Shown in pieces: positions 25,201-35,704 of a stretch of 64,000 nucleotides of DNA. The notes under the pieces were generated by a model. It was given only the letters and a program-made list of their open reading frames with translations, searched no databases and was not told the DNA's origin. This stretch comes from Adiantum capillus-veneris (Eukaryota > Streptophyta > Polypodiopsida > Polypodiales > Pteridaceae), in NCBI GenBank assembly GCA_014529385.2, contig CM043963.1, positions 68,889,412-68,953,411 of the forward strand, written 5' to 3'. The position numbers were made by a program, and so were the translations under genes. Position 1 is the stretch's first letter, and each line of letters opens with the position of its first letter.

Positions 25201-25460
25201 AAGATACTCGAAGGAGCACTACTGGCTATGTGTTCACGGTTGGAGGCACAACAGTAAGCTGGGCTTCAAAGCTGTAGAAAGTGGTTTCACTTTCTACCAC
25301 GGAAGCAGAGTATGTAGCAATGACCGAGGCAAGCAAAGAAATTCTGTGGCTTCACAGATTCTTAGAAGAGCTTGGATTCAAACAAGACAACTGTGTCTTG
25401 TACAGTGATAGCCAAAGCGCTATCCATCTTGCGAAGAACTCAGCCTTTCATTCAAGGACA
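22262..25460 (+). pseudogene. Copia A gag-pol, left part
   Basis: Domains in order: zinc knuckle CWNCGKKGHVKKDC; protease WIVDSGASFHATP; pre-integrase HHCC region (LEFCEDCVYGKQKR); integrase core with LVHSDVWGP, CLRSDNGSEY and ISERMNRT supplying D, D and E; reverse transcriptase with DVNTAFPHGDL and LYVDDML; RNase H with YSDSQSAIHLAKN. It closely resembles Tnt1-94-type polyproteins. The lesions are a 26-bp tandem duplication at 24121-24172 that shifts frame, TAG at 24700-24702, loss of one base near 24748, and TAG at 25275-25277. RNase H is cut at 25460 by element B and resumes at 31505. Confidence 0.95.
24121..24172 (+). repeat. 26-bp tandem duplication in copia A pol
   Basis: A 26-bp unit beginning GGACTCACTACATCGCAACC is repeated exactly at 24121-24146 and 24147-24172. 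As 26 is not a multiple of three, it shifts the reverse-transcriptase frame. Confidence 0.97.
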
Positions 25461-25632
25461 TGTTGGAATTAGGGTTGCAGAGAAACACACACAGCTTGGA
25501 GAAGACGAAGGAAGCTCAAGGCACACAATAGAGAGTGTATTCCTTAGTGTGCAATGGAAAGATAGATAGCCCTAGAGTGATGGGCGTATATACAATGCAC
25601 GGGGGAAAAAACCTCCTAAAGAGGGAAAAAAT
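25461..25632 (-). repeat. Partial duplicate of the copia B 3' LTR
   Basis: The first 172 bp repeat the LTR from TGTTGGAATTAG to AAAAAATGCC, then the LTR begins again at GGAATTAGGG (25635). The inner copy lacks its terminal TGTT. Sequence is otherwise identical in the shared part. Confidence 0.9.
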
Positions 25633-25858
25633 GCCGGAATTAGGGTTGCAGAGAAACACACACAGCTTGGAGAAGACGAAGGAAGCTCAAGGCACACAAT
25701 AGAGAGTGTATTCCTTAGTGTGCAATGGAAAGATAGATAGCCCTAGAGTGATGGGCGTATATACAATGCACGGGGGAAAAAACCTCCTAAAGAGGGAAAA
25801 AATGCCCCGACGGTCCTAGTGTGTTCACACACATCACTACCACATGTATATGGTAACA
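25633..25858 (-). repeat. 3' LTR of copia B
   Basis: About 226 bp ending ATATGGTAACA at 25858, next to the pyrimidine run that is the polypurine tract on the minus strand. Confidence 0.9.
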
Positions 25859-27226
25859 AATCCCCCCTGGAGTGATGCGGTGAACGAGAGCTGGCACATG
25901 AGTAAAGGGAAGTGCCATGCCCTGAGGACAGGATCAGTCCACAAAGGGGAGTAAGCCCAAAGCTTTGCGGAAAGCTTCAAGCTTCTCACGAGACAATGCC
26001 TTTGTGAAAAGATCTGCAAGGTTGTCCTGTGTTGGCACATAAGCCAAGCTGATCTCTCCTGCTGAGAGCCTCTCCCTGACATAGTGGTAATGCACCTCAA
26101 TGTGCTTTGTGCGAGCATGAAAAACTGGGTTCCTCGCAACTGCCAATGCGCTCTGACTGTCAGTGTAGATAGTGTTGGCAGTGTCCTGTCCAACACCCAA
26201 GTCAGCCATAAGGCGTCTGAGCCATACACACTCAACCGTAGCTGTGAAGACTGCCCTGTACTCAGCCTCACAACTCGAAGTGGCCACAGTAGGTTGCTTC
26301 TTGCTCAACCATGATATACATGAACTGCCAAGCATGAAACAAAAACCACTTGTGGACACTCGCGTGTCAAAACAACCAGCCCAATCTGAGTCCGAAAAAG
26401 CATGTAAGTCTGGCGGCAATGATCCCCCCTTGGGATAAAACAAGCCAAGATGTAAAGTGCCACTAAGGTAGCGGAAAATCCTCTTGACAGCCTGCCAATG
26501 CTTAGACCCTGGGCTATGCATAAATCTGCTGACCTGTATATGGTAACAAATCCCCCCTGGAGTGATGCGGTGAACGAGAGCTGGCACATGAGTAAAGGGA
26601 AGTGCCATGCCCTGAGGACAGGATCAGTCCACAAAGGGGAGTAAGCCCAAAGCTTTGCGGAAAGCTTCAAGCTTCTCACGAGACAATGCCTTTGTGAAAA
26701 GATCTGCAAGGTTGTCCTGTGTTGGCACATAAGCCAAACTGATCTCTCCTGCTGAGAGCCTCTCCCTGACATAGTGGTAATGCACCTCAATGTGCTTTGT
26801 GCGAGCATGAAAAACTGGGTTCCTCGCAACTGCCAATGCGCTCTGACTGTCAGTGTAGATAGTGTTGGCAGTGTCCTGTCCAACACCCAAGTCAGCCATA
26901 AGGCGTCTGAGCCATACACACTCAACCGTAGCTGTGAAGACTGCCCTGTACTCAGCCTCACAACTCGAAGTGGCCACAGTAGGTTGCTTCTTGCTCAACC
27001 ATGATATACATGAACTGCCAAGCATGAAACAAAAACCACTTGTGGACACTCGCATGTCAAAACAACCAGCCCAATCTGAGTCCGAAAAAGCATGTAAGTC
27101 TGGCGGCAATGATCCCCCCTTGGGATAAAACAAGCCAAGATGTAAAGTGCCACTAAGGTAGCGGAAAATCCTCTTGACAGCCTGCCAATGCTTAGACCCT
27201 GGGCTATGCATAAATCTGCTGACCTG
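25847..27226 (-). repeat. 690-bp tandem duplication of copia B 3' region
   Basis: Units 25847-26536 and 26537-27226 are the same sequence with about two base differences (for example at 26048/26738 and 26363/27053). Each contains the last bases of the LTR, the polypurine tract and the RNase H C-terminal coding region. The junction shares the dinucleotide TG with both breakpoints, consistent with microhomology. The unit downstream of the pol stop holds a redundant RNase H fragment (25934-26608). Confidence 0.95.
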
Positions 27227-30200
27227 CGAGACTGCAAACTGAATATCTGGCCTCGTGTTGCATACATAAATGAGGCAGCCAACAGCAGTTTGGTAAAGAG
27301 TGACATCAGCAGGATCGCCAGCATCATGTAGACTCAACTTCAAACCTGTTTCCATGGGAGTGGCAATAGGTTTGCAATCCTCAAGTCCAAACTTACATAA
27401 CAATGTCTCTATGTAACTTTTCTGACACAAGGCAATACCACCATCACACTGCTTAAACTGTATACCCAAGTAATGATGCAACAGCCCCAAATCTTTCATC
27501 TTGAAAGTAGCTTTCAAATCAGCCTTAAATTCAGCAATATGTCTCTCATTTGGTCCAGTGATCAGCAAATCATCAATATAAAGAACCACAATGAGAAATA
27601 CATCATCCTCACGCTTTACATACAATGTGCTTTCTGTTGGACTGTTACGAAAGCCTCGTTTAACCAAATGAGTGTCAGCTTTCTCATACCAAGCACGAGG
27701 AGATTGCTTCAACCCATACAAAGCCTTCTTACATTTGCACACTTTGTCCTCTTGTCCTTTTATGACAAAACCGCGAGGCTGCGTTACATAAACTTCCTCA
27801 AATATGTCACCATTCAAGAAAGCAGTAACAATGTCTGATTGATGTACATCCCAACCAAAATGAGCTGCCAATGCACATAGAAAACGCACAGTAGTCATAC
27901 GACAAGTGGGAGCAAAAGTCTCTTCATAATCTATGCCTTTTTGTTGTGCATAACCATTTGCAACAAGTCGAGCCTTATGGCGATCGATCTCACCATCCGG
28001 CTTGCGTTTCAACTTGTAAACCCACTTGGTACCAATGGCCTTTTTGCCAGGAGGCAAATCACATAAAGTCCATGTGTCATTCTCTATAAGTGCATCATAT
28101 TCTGATTTCATGGCAGCAATCCAATTTTCTGAATTCTGTGCTTCATCAAAAGACAGAGGCTCCTCAACATCATGTAAACTAGACACAGCCAAAACATAAC
28201 AATCTGATGCATAAGATGCATGGCGAGAGCCTGAACGAGTACGACTAGATAAAGGTGCATCCAATTTACTGTCACGCAAAGTGTGCACCAGCCATTTTGG
28301 CATACCTCTAGCCTGCTCATTTTCAACCCTTTCCTCATCAAGTACATCATGTACATCTGCATCAGTAATAGGCTGTTCTAAAACATTTTCAGAAACCCCC
28401 ATAGGCTGTACATTTGCCTCATTGGAACTTACATTCGTATTTCCACCACTGAAAAGAGGCAACAAAGTGTCATAAATGTCCTGTGAGCTTACATTACTGT
28501 CTCTAGTACATGACAGCAAGGGTTGAACAGAATCTTCCACAAACACTACATCCCGTGAAACCAAAATACGTTTTGTTTGTGGATGATACAACCTGTAACC
28601 TTTGCTTTCAGCACTATAACCAACAAAAATACATTTGACAGCCTTATCATCCAATTTTCTGCGCTGCACTTGTGGCACCAAAGCATATGCCAAACAGCCA
28701 AAAACACGCATGTGCTCAATAGAAGGTTTTCTATCATGCCATGCTTCATATGGAGTAATAGACTGCAAAGCTTTCGTAGGACACCTGTTAAGTACATAAG
28801 TGGCACACATGATGGCCTCAAGCCAAAAAGAATGCGGCAAAGCTTGACTTTTGACCATACATCGTGCCATTTCCGTTAGTGACCTGTTTTTCCTCTCAGC
28901 AACACCATTTTGCTGAGGTGTATAAGGCACTGTACATTGGTGTTTTATCCCACGACTAGCCAGAAATGCATTAAATTCATGAGACATATACTCCCCCCCT
29001 CGATCGGAACGGAGGGTGCCCATAGTACATTTTGAGACATTTTCAGCCATAGCCAAAAATTGTTTGAAGCACATAAAAACTTCGGACTTCGCTTTAAGCG
29101 GAAATACCCACGCATGCCTGGAGTAATCATCAATGAAAGTCACGAAGTACAGGTAATTGCCCAAGGACGGAGTTTGCATGGGCCCACAAACGTCACTATG
29201 CACAAGCTGCAACCTGCATGTGGCCCTAACTGAACCATCCTTTGGAAACTTAGAACGCTGCATTTTACCCAGAATACAGCCTTCACAAACATGTTTGATA
29301 GGTGCTTCAAGAGGCGGCAAAGAAGCAACCATACCAGATTTCTGCAAACGCAGCAAACTGGCAAAATTCAGATGACCAAAACGTGCATGCCAAAGTTTTG
29401 CATTTGAAATAGCCCTTGAATCTACAACAGCATTTGCAAAATTTTGTCCACACTTGTCATACAAAGTGAGCTTATACAGCCCACGGCACAAAAGCCCAGA
29501 TGCAACAATTTCATCACCAAAACTGAGATCATGAACTGTACATCTGTCATCCACAAATTTGACTACAAGTCCAAGTCTAGCAAGTGCAGATACAGACAAG
29601 AGATTCTTCTTGATCCCAGGTACATAAAGTGCATCAACAAGTGTGAAGGAACTGCCATTAGCAGCAGTGAGCACAATCTTTCCAACTCCCTGAACTGGAT
29701 AAGAGGCGTTGTTGGCACAAGTGACTGAATTCCCATGAGGGACAGACTCTAGAGAGGTAAACAATTCACGATGTGAGGTAATGTGCTTTGTAGCACCACT
29801 GTCGAAATACCACACATGTGAATCTGCAGCAACTGACAAGCATGCATCATGGACAGCAGGATTGTAAGTGCACTCTGCGCTAAAAGCCCATTCTGCAGCA
29901 ACATCAGCATCACAATCTCCTTTCACAGAAGACTCAACAATGGCTGCATTTGTAGTGGAACCAGCATTTGCAGTGGAACCACCCTCTTTCTTCTTAGCCT
30001 CTTTGGCCTTCAACTTAGGACACGACTTGATCAAGTGATCATTGGCTTTACAATAATGGCAACGCATCTTCTTTTTGCCCTTATCACCAGAATTGCCAGA
30101 CGAAGTGCTGCCAGCAGAAGCATTAGGAACAGAATTTTTGCCACTCGCAGCAGAACCATAAGAAGTGGCTGCATTACTGTTACCACCCTTTCTTTGAGAA

Positions 30201-30910
30201 GCAATAAAAGCCTGTTCAACTGCACGCTGCCTAGTCCTGTTTTTTCTAGAAAGTGACTCTTGCAACAGCAATGTGCATAATGCATCAAACTTGACAACTT
30301 CAGGATTTCCTTGGGTCATCAGTCTCCAAGTACTAGCAAAAGTCTGGTAGGAATCTGGTAAGGCATCAAGAACAGTCTGCACAAGGGAACTGTCAGAAAT
30401 GACTTCACCTGCAGAAATGAGTTGCTCATTGATATCCTTGACACTAGCAAGGAAAGTGTCCATATCATCTTCCTCATGCATAATCTTCGACTCTAGCTCT
30501 TTACGCAGCAAAGCAATTTTAGCCTCATTGCGGCTTGCATAAAGACCTGCTAGAATATCCCAAGCCTGTTTTGCAGATTTTGCTGAACGGATGTGAGGAA
30601 TAATGGTGCGCTTCACAGACAACGCAATCAATGCATGAGCCTGCGCATCCTTAACATCCCAACGAGCTTGTTCTGCTGTAGGCAAAACAACTCTAACAGC
30701 TGCAATCCTTGCAGCAAGACCTGCAACATCCTCAATATCGCCTACATCTTCAGAACCAGGACGTACATCAATGCCCTGCACAATGTTCCAGACACCTTTT
30801 GACACAAGAACATGTTGCATCATATAAGCCCACATAGGGTAGTTGTCCCCATCCAACCTGTCCTCAGCAGCAAACATCTTGAACACATCTGTGTTGTTGT
30901 TGTCAGCCAT
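26624..30910 (-). CDS. Copia B Gag-Pol polyprotein, intact
   Basis: One uninterrupted frame. I prefer the start at 30910 (MADNNNTDVFKMF) over the upstream Met at 30970 because MADNNN begins the conserved Gag. In numbering from the 30970 Met: zinc knuckle CHYCKANDHLIKSC at 304-317; protease FDSGATKH with the DSG at 390-392; pre-integrase His/Cys motif at 528-565; integrase Asp593 (HSDV), Asp656 (SDRGGEY), Glu692 (AERKN); reverse transcriptase Asp1046 (DVHQSDIVTAF) and YIDD at 1131-1134; RNase H YTDSQSAL and TKHIEVHYHY near 1370-1395. All catalytic residues expected of Ty1/copia are present, and length (1428 aa) is normal. No stop or frameshift is visible, so it could be autonomous. Confidence 0.97.
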   Translation of the reverse strand: MADNNNTDVFKMFAAEDRLDGDNYPMWAYMMQHVLVSKGVWNIVQGIDVRPGSEDVGDIEDVAGLAARIAAVRVVLPTAEQARWDVKDAQAHALIALSVKRTIIPHIRSAKSAKQAWDILAGLYASRNEAKIALLRKELESKIMHEEDDMDTFLASVKDINEQLISAGEVISDSSLVQTVLDALPDSYQTFASTWRLMTQGNPEVVKFDALCTLLLQESLSRKNRTRQRAVEQAFIASQRKGGNSNAATSYGSAASGKNSVPNASAGSTSSGNSGDKGKKKMRCHYCKANDHLIKSCPKLKAKEAKKKEGGSTANAGSTTNAAIVESSVKGDCDADVAAEWAFSAECTYNPAVHDACLSVAADSHVWYFDSGATKHITSHRELFTSLESVPHGNSVTCANNASYPVQGVGKIVLTAANGSSFTLVDALYVPGIKKNLLSVSALARLGLVVKFVDDRCTVHDLSFGDEIVASGLLCRGLYKLTLYDKCGQNFANAVVDSRAISNAKLWHARFGHLNFASLLRLQKSGMVASLPPLEAPIKHVCEGCILGKMQRSKFPKDGSVRATCRLQLVHSDVCGPMQTPSLGNYLYFVTFIDDYSRHAWVFPLKAKSEVFMCFKQFLAMAENVSKCTMGTLRSDRGGEYMSHEFNAFLASRGIKHQCTVPYTPQQNGVAERKNRSLTEMARCMVKSQALPHSFWLEAIMCATYVLNRCPTKALQSITPYEAWHDRKPSIEHMRVFGCLAYALVPQVQRRKLDDKAVKCIFVGYSAESKGYRLYHPQTKRILVSRDVVFVEDSVQPLLSCTRDSNVSSQDIYDTLLPLFSGGNTNVSSNEANVQPMGVSENVLEQPITDADVHDVLDEERVENEQARGMPKWLVHTLRDSKLDAPLSSRTRSGSRHASYASDCYVLAVSSLHDVEEPLSFDEAQNSENWIAAMKSEYDALIENDTWTLCDLPPGKKAIGTKWVYKLKRKPDGEIDRHKARLVANGYAQQKGIDYEETFAPTCRMTTVRFLCALAAHFGWDVHQSDIVTAFLNGDIFEEVYVTQPRGFVIKGQEDKVCKCKKALYGLKQSPRAWYEKADTHLVKRGFRNSPTESTLYVKREDDVFLIVVLYIDDLLITGPNERHIAEFKADLKATFKMKDLGLLHHYLGIQFKQCDGGIALCQKSYIETLLCKFGLEDCKPIATPMETGLKLSLHDAGDPADVTLYQTAVGCLIYVCNTRPDIQFAVSQVSRFMHSPGSKHWQAVKRIFRYLSGTLHLGLFYPKGGSLPPDLHAFSDSDWAGCFDMRVSTSGFCFMLGSSCISWLSKKQPTVATSSCEAEYRAVFTATVECVWLRRLMADLGVGQDTANTIYTDSQSALAVARNPVFHARTKHIEVHYHYVRERLSAGEISLAYVPTQDNLADLFTKALSREKLEAFRKALGLLPFVD

Positions 30911-31258
30911 GGTAAATGCTGCACCTGATGTGAAAACTGCCCGAAAATAGGAGAAATGGAGCGGGAACAACTTGTGCTATATAGCACAAACCGTAGAAGA
31001 CTATAAGGCACCTGTTATGCAGAAAACGGCACTGACAGAAAATCTGCACAAAATGACGAAATAACCTGTGCAGTACTGTCCGTAGTGGAAACGGAGGCCG
31101 AAATGAGCCCAAATCAAAATTCTGAGCAGACCGAGGTCTTCGGGCTCTCCCAAAATATTTGTCGACCTGCGAACGCTTGCCAAAGCTCACTGAAATCGGA
31201 GAAAGTGAGCAGGCGTGTGCTGGAGCAAATGGCGACTAAGCCCGGGAGGACGTGACCT

Positions 31259-31270
31259 GCTCTGATACCA
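31259..31270 (-). other. Primer binding site of copia B
   Basis: On the minus strand TGGTATCAGAGC follows the 5' LTR by two bases. It is complementary to initiator tRNA-Met, as in copia A. Confidence 0.9.
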
Positions 31271-31272
31271 AT

Positions 31273-31499
31273 TGTTGGAATTAGGGTTGCAGAGAAACAC
31301 ACACAGCTTGGAGAAGACGAAGGAAGCTCAAGGCACACAATAGAGAGTGTATTCCTTAGTGTGCAATGGAAAGATAGATAGCCCTAGAGTGATGGGCGTA
31401 TATACAATGCACGGGGGAAAAAACCTCCTAAAGAGGGAAAAAATGCCCCGGCGGTCCTAGTGTGTTCACACACATCACTACCACATGTATATGGTAACA
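31273..31499 (-). repeat. 5' LTR of copia B
   Basis: A 227-bp LTR bounded by TGTT and AACA, near-identical to the 3' copy. Confidence 0.95.
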
Positions 31500-31504
31500 G
31501 GACA

Positions 31505-31669
31505 AAGCACATTGAGGTGAGATATCACTTCATACGCACTCTTTTGGAAGAGGGACAACTAAAGCTAGAAAAGGTGCATACAAGTGAAAATTCTGCAGAC
31601 ATGTTTACAAAGGTGGTCAACAAGGAGAAGTTGAGCTTTTGCTCATCTTCAATCGGCATTCAAGGATAA
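31505..31669 (+). pseudogene. Copia A RNase H, right part
   Basis: After the GGACA duplication the interrupted frame resumes as KHIEVRYHFIRTLLEEGQLK and ends at TAA (31667-31669). It is the C-terminal tail of copia RNase H. A polypurine tract AAGTGGGAGAT (31719-31729) and the 3' LTR follow. Confidence 0.95.
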
Positions 31670-31729
31670 GAAGCCAGAATGGAAAGCAGTCACAGGTTTG
31701 GTTTGGAGATCAGTCTCCAAGTGGGAGAT

Positions 31730-32526
31730 TGTGAAGTATGGAGCCTGATTTACCCTTGTAATTTTATGTGGTAATTGTAAGGCCCCCATTATGAGGAGAA
31801 GCCATCGTGCGTGAAGGAAAATCACTCACCGGAAACCAAAATTTTCACGAACAAGAATCAGGGCCAACTTTAAAGGCCTCGGGGGCGGAGGCCCCCGAGA
31901 CTTTTTTCGCCGGAATATTCTTTTTCGCCGGAATATTATGGCTGGACGGCGGCCGGAAAGTGGTCGGAAAACAACCGGTCGGTTGGCCGGTGGCCGGTAG
32001 TCAATGGCCGATGGCCGGTGGTCGGAAGTCAATGGCCGGTGGCCGGTGGCCGAAGTCAATGGCCGGTGGCCGAATTCAAAAGCGGACTTGTCTTCTCAAG
32101 GGCGGCCACACATGGACGGATTGGAGGGTCCGATTTGGACTTATTCACACAAGGGCGGCTACACATGGCTGTCTCTCATAAGAGAGGGCAGCCCTTTTGG
32201 CCTATAAAAGGAGGCCATTTCTACACACATTTCATAGTGTGAAGTTGATGCAACAAGGTGAGTGTGAGGTGGTGAGAGTGAAGCAAGGCGGGAGCTTCAT
32301 TAAGGGTATAATCCCTTTGTAAACTACTTCTTGTTTTGAAGTACTAAAGACATTGAGTGGCTGCTTTCCCGTGGACGTAGCCCACATTGGGTGAACCACG
32401 TATATCGTGTGTACTCTCTCTCTCTCTCTCTCTCTCTCTACTCTATAATCTCGTGTATGTAAATCTGTCTCTCTCCATTAAGTAATCTACTCAATTATCT
32501 ATTTAGCTACGTCTTATTTCCTAACA
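31730..32526 (+). repeat. 3' LTR of copia A
   Basis: 797 bp from TGTGAAGTATGG to CTAACA. Relative to the 5' LTR it lacks a short AGCGCACATT-type block near its start and has an extra GC-rich segment near 31880. Both copies carry the GGCCGGTGGCC minisatellite in different copy numbers. Confidence 0.95.
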
Positions 32527-32531
32527 TCGAT

Positions 32532-33000
32532 GACATCTATTGTGGTATCTACAGACCGATGTTGTTACATATTTTTCCAAGGTGAGGATTCTATCTTTTC
32601 TTGGGATATTTTTGGCTTTTCTGATATCTGTCACTAACATACTTGACCTCTGCCACTTTAGTATCTGTTGTTTTAAACTATGTTAAGTACAAATGATTAG
32701 AATGATACCTCATTCTCACTATGATGTACATGTACAAAAATGAATCAAAGATTGAGTCGTTTTTGTGCTAATCCTTGTACTTTGTCTAAAGCCATTTGTC
32801 TTTTAAACTGTTATGTTCTTTTGTATATAAGTATTAGTTTAATACCAGCAACACATACCCTTGCATTCACACACCCAAACCTCACATTTTATAGTGTCAC
32901 AACTAAAAAGCGCGCGCACACACACACACACACCCACACACCCACACACATAGAGACACCAACTAGGTTGGGGTGGTTGGCACATGCTCCCGAATAACAA
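32532..33000. repeat. Large tandem repeat, copy C, right part
   Basis: After the second TCGAT the sequence continues as copies A and B do (GACATCTATTGTGGTATCTA, then the GTGAGGATTCTATCTTTTCT block). It decays into CA-rich sequence near 32910-32950. Similarity ends around 33000. Confidence 0.75.
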
Positions 33001-33313
33001 TACACTATACTAGATAAAAATAACTCACATGCATCCAGTCTAGATGTGCATGAACCCATACACATACTGACACCATGTTAGGGGAAGCCCACACTTGTGG
33101 CACCACATCGGAAACACCCCTTGTCTACTATGATGGATGAGGAGATGACATGGTCCAATAGGAAGAGGATGCAACCTCTCTAGCCAATGGATGTAAAGTA
33201 CGAAGCCTGTTTGACAGGCTTTTCTATTATGAATCATTTGCACTTTGACTCTATCATTGTGTCTATTCTCTACCCTAATGCTCTTGCTATTGCCATAGCC
33301 TAAACCCTTATCC

Positions 33314-35704
33314 TATTAGGATTTAAACCTACTTCCATCCGATGCCTATGTGAACTACACCTTATGGTGCTACTCTCACACTTTAGTGGGAAACATGCCT
33401 ACACCTAGCATGCTACATGGAGTAGATCACACTTGTCTTAAAGCTCCTCATGCACATTACACCTAACTACCTATGTGGATGCATTAGCATCTGCCACCTC
33501 CACTACTTACATGTATCACTCTATCTATAAATGGAGAATCATTGTACAAATAATGCACCTAATCAACTTACGTAGTTTGTATTTGACTTGCTTGCATCAT
33601 TTTAATTAGCGTGTTAATTTAATGTCTTAGTTATGAACGCAACTAACTATTTTCCGCCTTAACTAAGCCTTACAAGTGGTATCATAGCAATTATTAGGCT
33701 CATTATTACCATTATTATTATTAGCATTATCATATCTTGCTTATGCACTATTGGGTATCATCTTTTTTTTTGGCACTTAATCGATCCAACGTTTTCGGCA
33801 TAATATATGTATTAAGTCTTTGCATATTTTTTGCGTTTTTTGGCTTGATTTTTCTCATAAATCTAAACCTCAACATTGAAACCAACGTGTAAAGATCCCT
33901 ATTTTTGCTTTTGATTGATTTCTCAAATACTCAATTTGAAAGAAATTATCTGGTACTAATCTGCCTTCTAATCTTGTGTGTGTGTGTGAGAGCACATTAA
34001 GTGCTCAGACTTTTATTGGTAAAAAGGGGCACCATCGTGTCCAACCAATCTTCAGACTCCGAAGTCCACAAAGCTATGTAGAGGCAAAAGGGGCTGTCTT
34101 GGTTTGCTTGCATGCCCAAAAGGAGGAAACCCATCTGCTATCGTTGCAGCTTACTCATGCATAGTGGCGTTGTCACAAACCCCACACACAACAGCCCGTT
34201 TCAAGATCGGAGTCAATTGCAGAACCCCTCGCCTTCACATTCTCGGCCTTCTCAAAACTGTAGCGCAACATTCAACTACTGCTCATCTTCTGTCTCAAAA
34301 CTCCCTCTGTAGTGCTCATCAACTCCTTTATTTCTGATGCCAGTGCTCAATCACGTGCCCTGCAGAGCCGTCTTTTGTGTAATGCCATGAGCCATCGACC
34401 CTCGACTCTCTACGCTCCCACCTCATCAAATATCGCTCAAGCCGCTGCACTTGCCCACTTCATCTCCTCCTCCTTGCCGACATGTCGCCCTTGCACATTC
34501 TCGATCTACTGCCTTACTTGCACACGCTCTGTCCTCTGATGTACCTAAACTGCCATCGGCGCCATCACAAGCCGGTCGCCCACTTACTGTACCCACTCCA
34601 TTGATGATTGCAGAGCTAATCCCGCCAACTTTTGCCTGCAGCGTGGGAGCTCGATACATGTCAAAATTACCATGTTCATAATTTTGCAAGCTCAAGTAGT
34701 CGTTCCCACTACAAAGGGACATTTTCAAGGACTCACACAACATCCCACGAGCTTCAAAACTCTGCCATAGCAACTGCTTGTAAGCGTGCAATCTCAAGCC
34801 TTTTACTCTTGTATTCTTGTATTTGGGGATCCAACCATGAGCTTTATGCTCCTTCAAAAAGGTTACAAGCCAAAAGCACAGCAAATGGCACATAATATGT
34901 ATGCAATACACACGCATGAAGTACATGTACACACAAGCACAAGTTCAGACACTGCTTATACCCATGTATATGGTAAGACCGCCCATAATCATGAGCACAC
35001 ACGAAATATGCACATTTATAATGTATGTATACTTTTCTGCTATGAAGGTCGCATCCTCGACAAAACAGACCAATGAAGAAAAAACATAAACACATGAAAA
35101 TGACAGCCAATGTGAGGACTACAACACACCGAATGAGGATCATATTATGATAAGGATGTACAACAATGGATCCCTAACTACTACACTACCTTCTACACTT
35201 GCATGATGTATTTGAATGTGAGCAAAACATGATGTATCCATTTTGAGAACCATGTTTATGTATCCAAATGTGAACCCATGCACCTACCTAAGGAAACCTT
35301 GTATGAACCATGACCTATTGCATCCATTGAGATCTAACCATGATGTATCTTAGACAATCTTAGGATAAAATGAGGTTTAAGAGGGAGATTGTTAGGATTT
35401 AAACCTACTTCCATCCTATGCCTATGTGAACTACCCCTTATGGTGCTACTCTCACACTTTAGTGGGAAACATGCCTATACCTAGCATGCCACATGGAACA
35501 GATACTTGTCCTAAAGCTCCTCATGCACATTACACCTAACTACCTATGTCAATGCATTAGCATTTTCCACCTCCACTGCTTGCATGTATCACTCCATCTA
35601 TAATGGAGAAGCGTGGAGAAGTTTGCATCATTTTAATTAGCATGTTAATTTAACGTCTTAGTTAAAACGCAACTAACTATTTTCTGCCTTAACTAAGCCT
35701 TACA
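33314..35704 (+). mobile_element. Short non-autonomous LTR retrotransposon
   Basis: Two LTR-like copies, 33314-33674 (about 361 bp) and 35390-35704 (about 315 bp), share long stretches such as AGGATTTAAACCTACTTCCA and end CTTAACTAAGCCTTACA. A PBS-like TGGTATCATAGC (33677-33688) follows the left copy and a purine run GAGGGAGAT precedes the right one. The left LTR begins TA instead of TG. Only about 1.7 kb lies between, with no pol, so it cannot move on its own. The flanking pentamers (TATCC, AGTCC) match at three positions only. Confidence 0.8.
34112..34312 (+). pseudogene. Gag-like zinc-knuckle remnant inside the short LTR element
   Basis: The frame starts MPKRRKPICYRCSLLMHSG. It keeps C-x2-C-x4-H of a zinc knuckle, but the last Cys is missing, and a Pro/Ser/Gln-rich stretch follows as in many plant Gag C-termini. 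It suggests the element derives from a coding LTR element by internal deletion. Confidence 0.4.

Larger units (their letters stand above)
25461..31499 (-). mobile_element. Copia element B, young and probably coding-competent
   Basis: Inserted in copia A RNase H with TSD GGACA (25456-25460 and 31500-31504). It reads on the minus strand: 5' LTR 31273-31499, PBS 31259-31270, one long gag-pol ORF, polypurine tract 25859-25868, 3' LTR 25633-25858. By eye the two LTRs differ at a single base (CCCCGGCGG against CCCCGACGG), which indicates a recent insertion. The 3' end carries two extra tandem duplications (LTR part and 690 bp). Confidence 0.95.
20878..32526 (+). mobile_element. Copia element A (Tnt1-like), 11.6 kb including nested element B
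   Basis: A complete Ty1/copia insertion with LTRs at 20878-21656 and 31730-32526, 5-bp TSD TCGAT, a tRNA-iMet PBS at 21659 and a polypurine tract at 31718-31729. Without nested element B it is about 5.6 kb, normal for copia. It is inactive: the 5' half of gag is inverted, pol carries a frameshifting 26-bp tandem duplication, a 1-bp loss and nonsense codons, and element B splits RNase H. The LTRs differ by several indels, so it is clearly older than B. Confidence 0.95.

Noticed and set aside
25934..26608. Separate 224-codon RNase H gene
   Set aside because: It is the extra unit of the 690-bp tandem duplication of copia B, not an independent gene.
34426..34932. 168-codon minus-strand ORF inside the short LTR element
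   Set aside because: Antisense to the Gag-like remnant, no recognisable domain, not expected in this element type.
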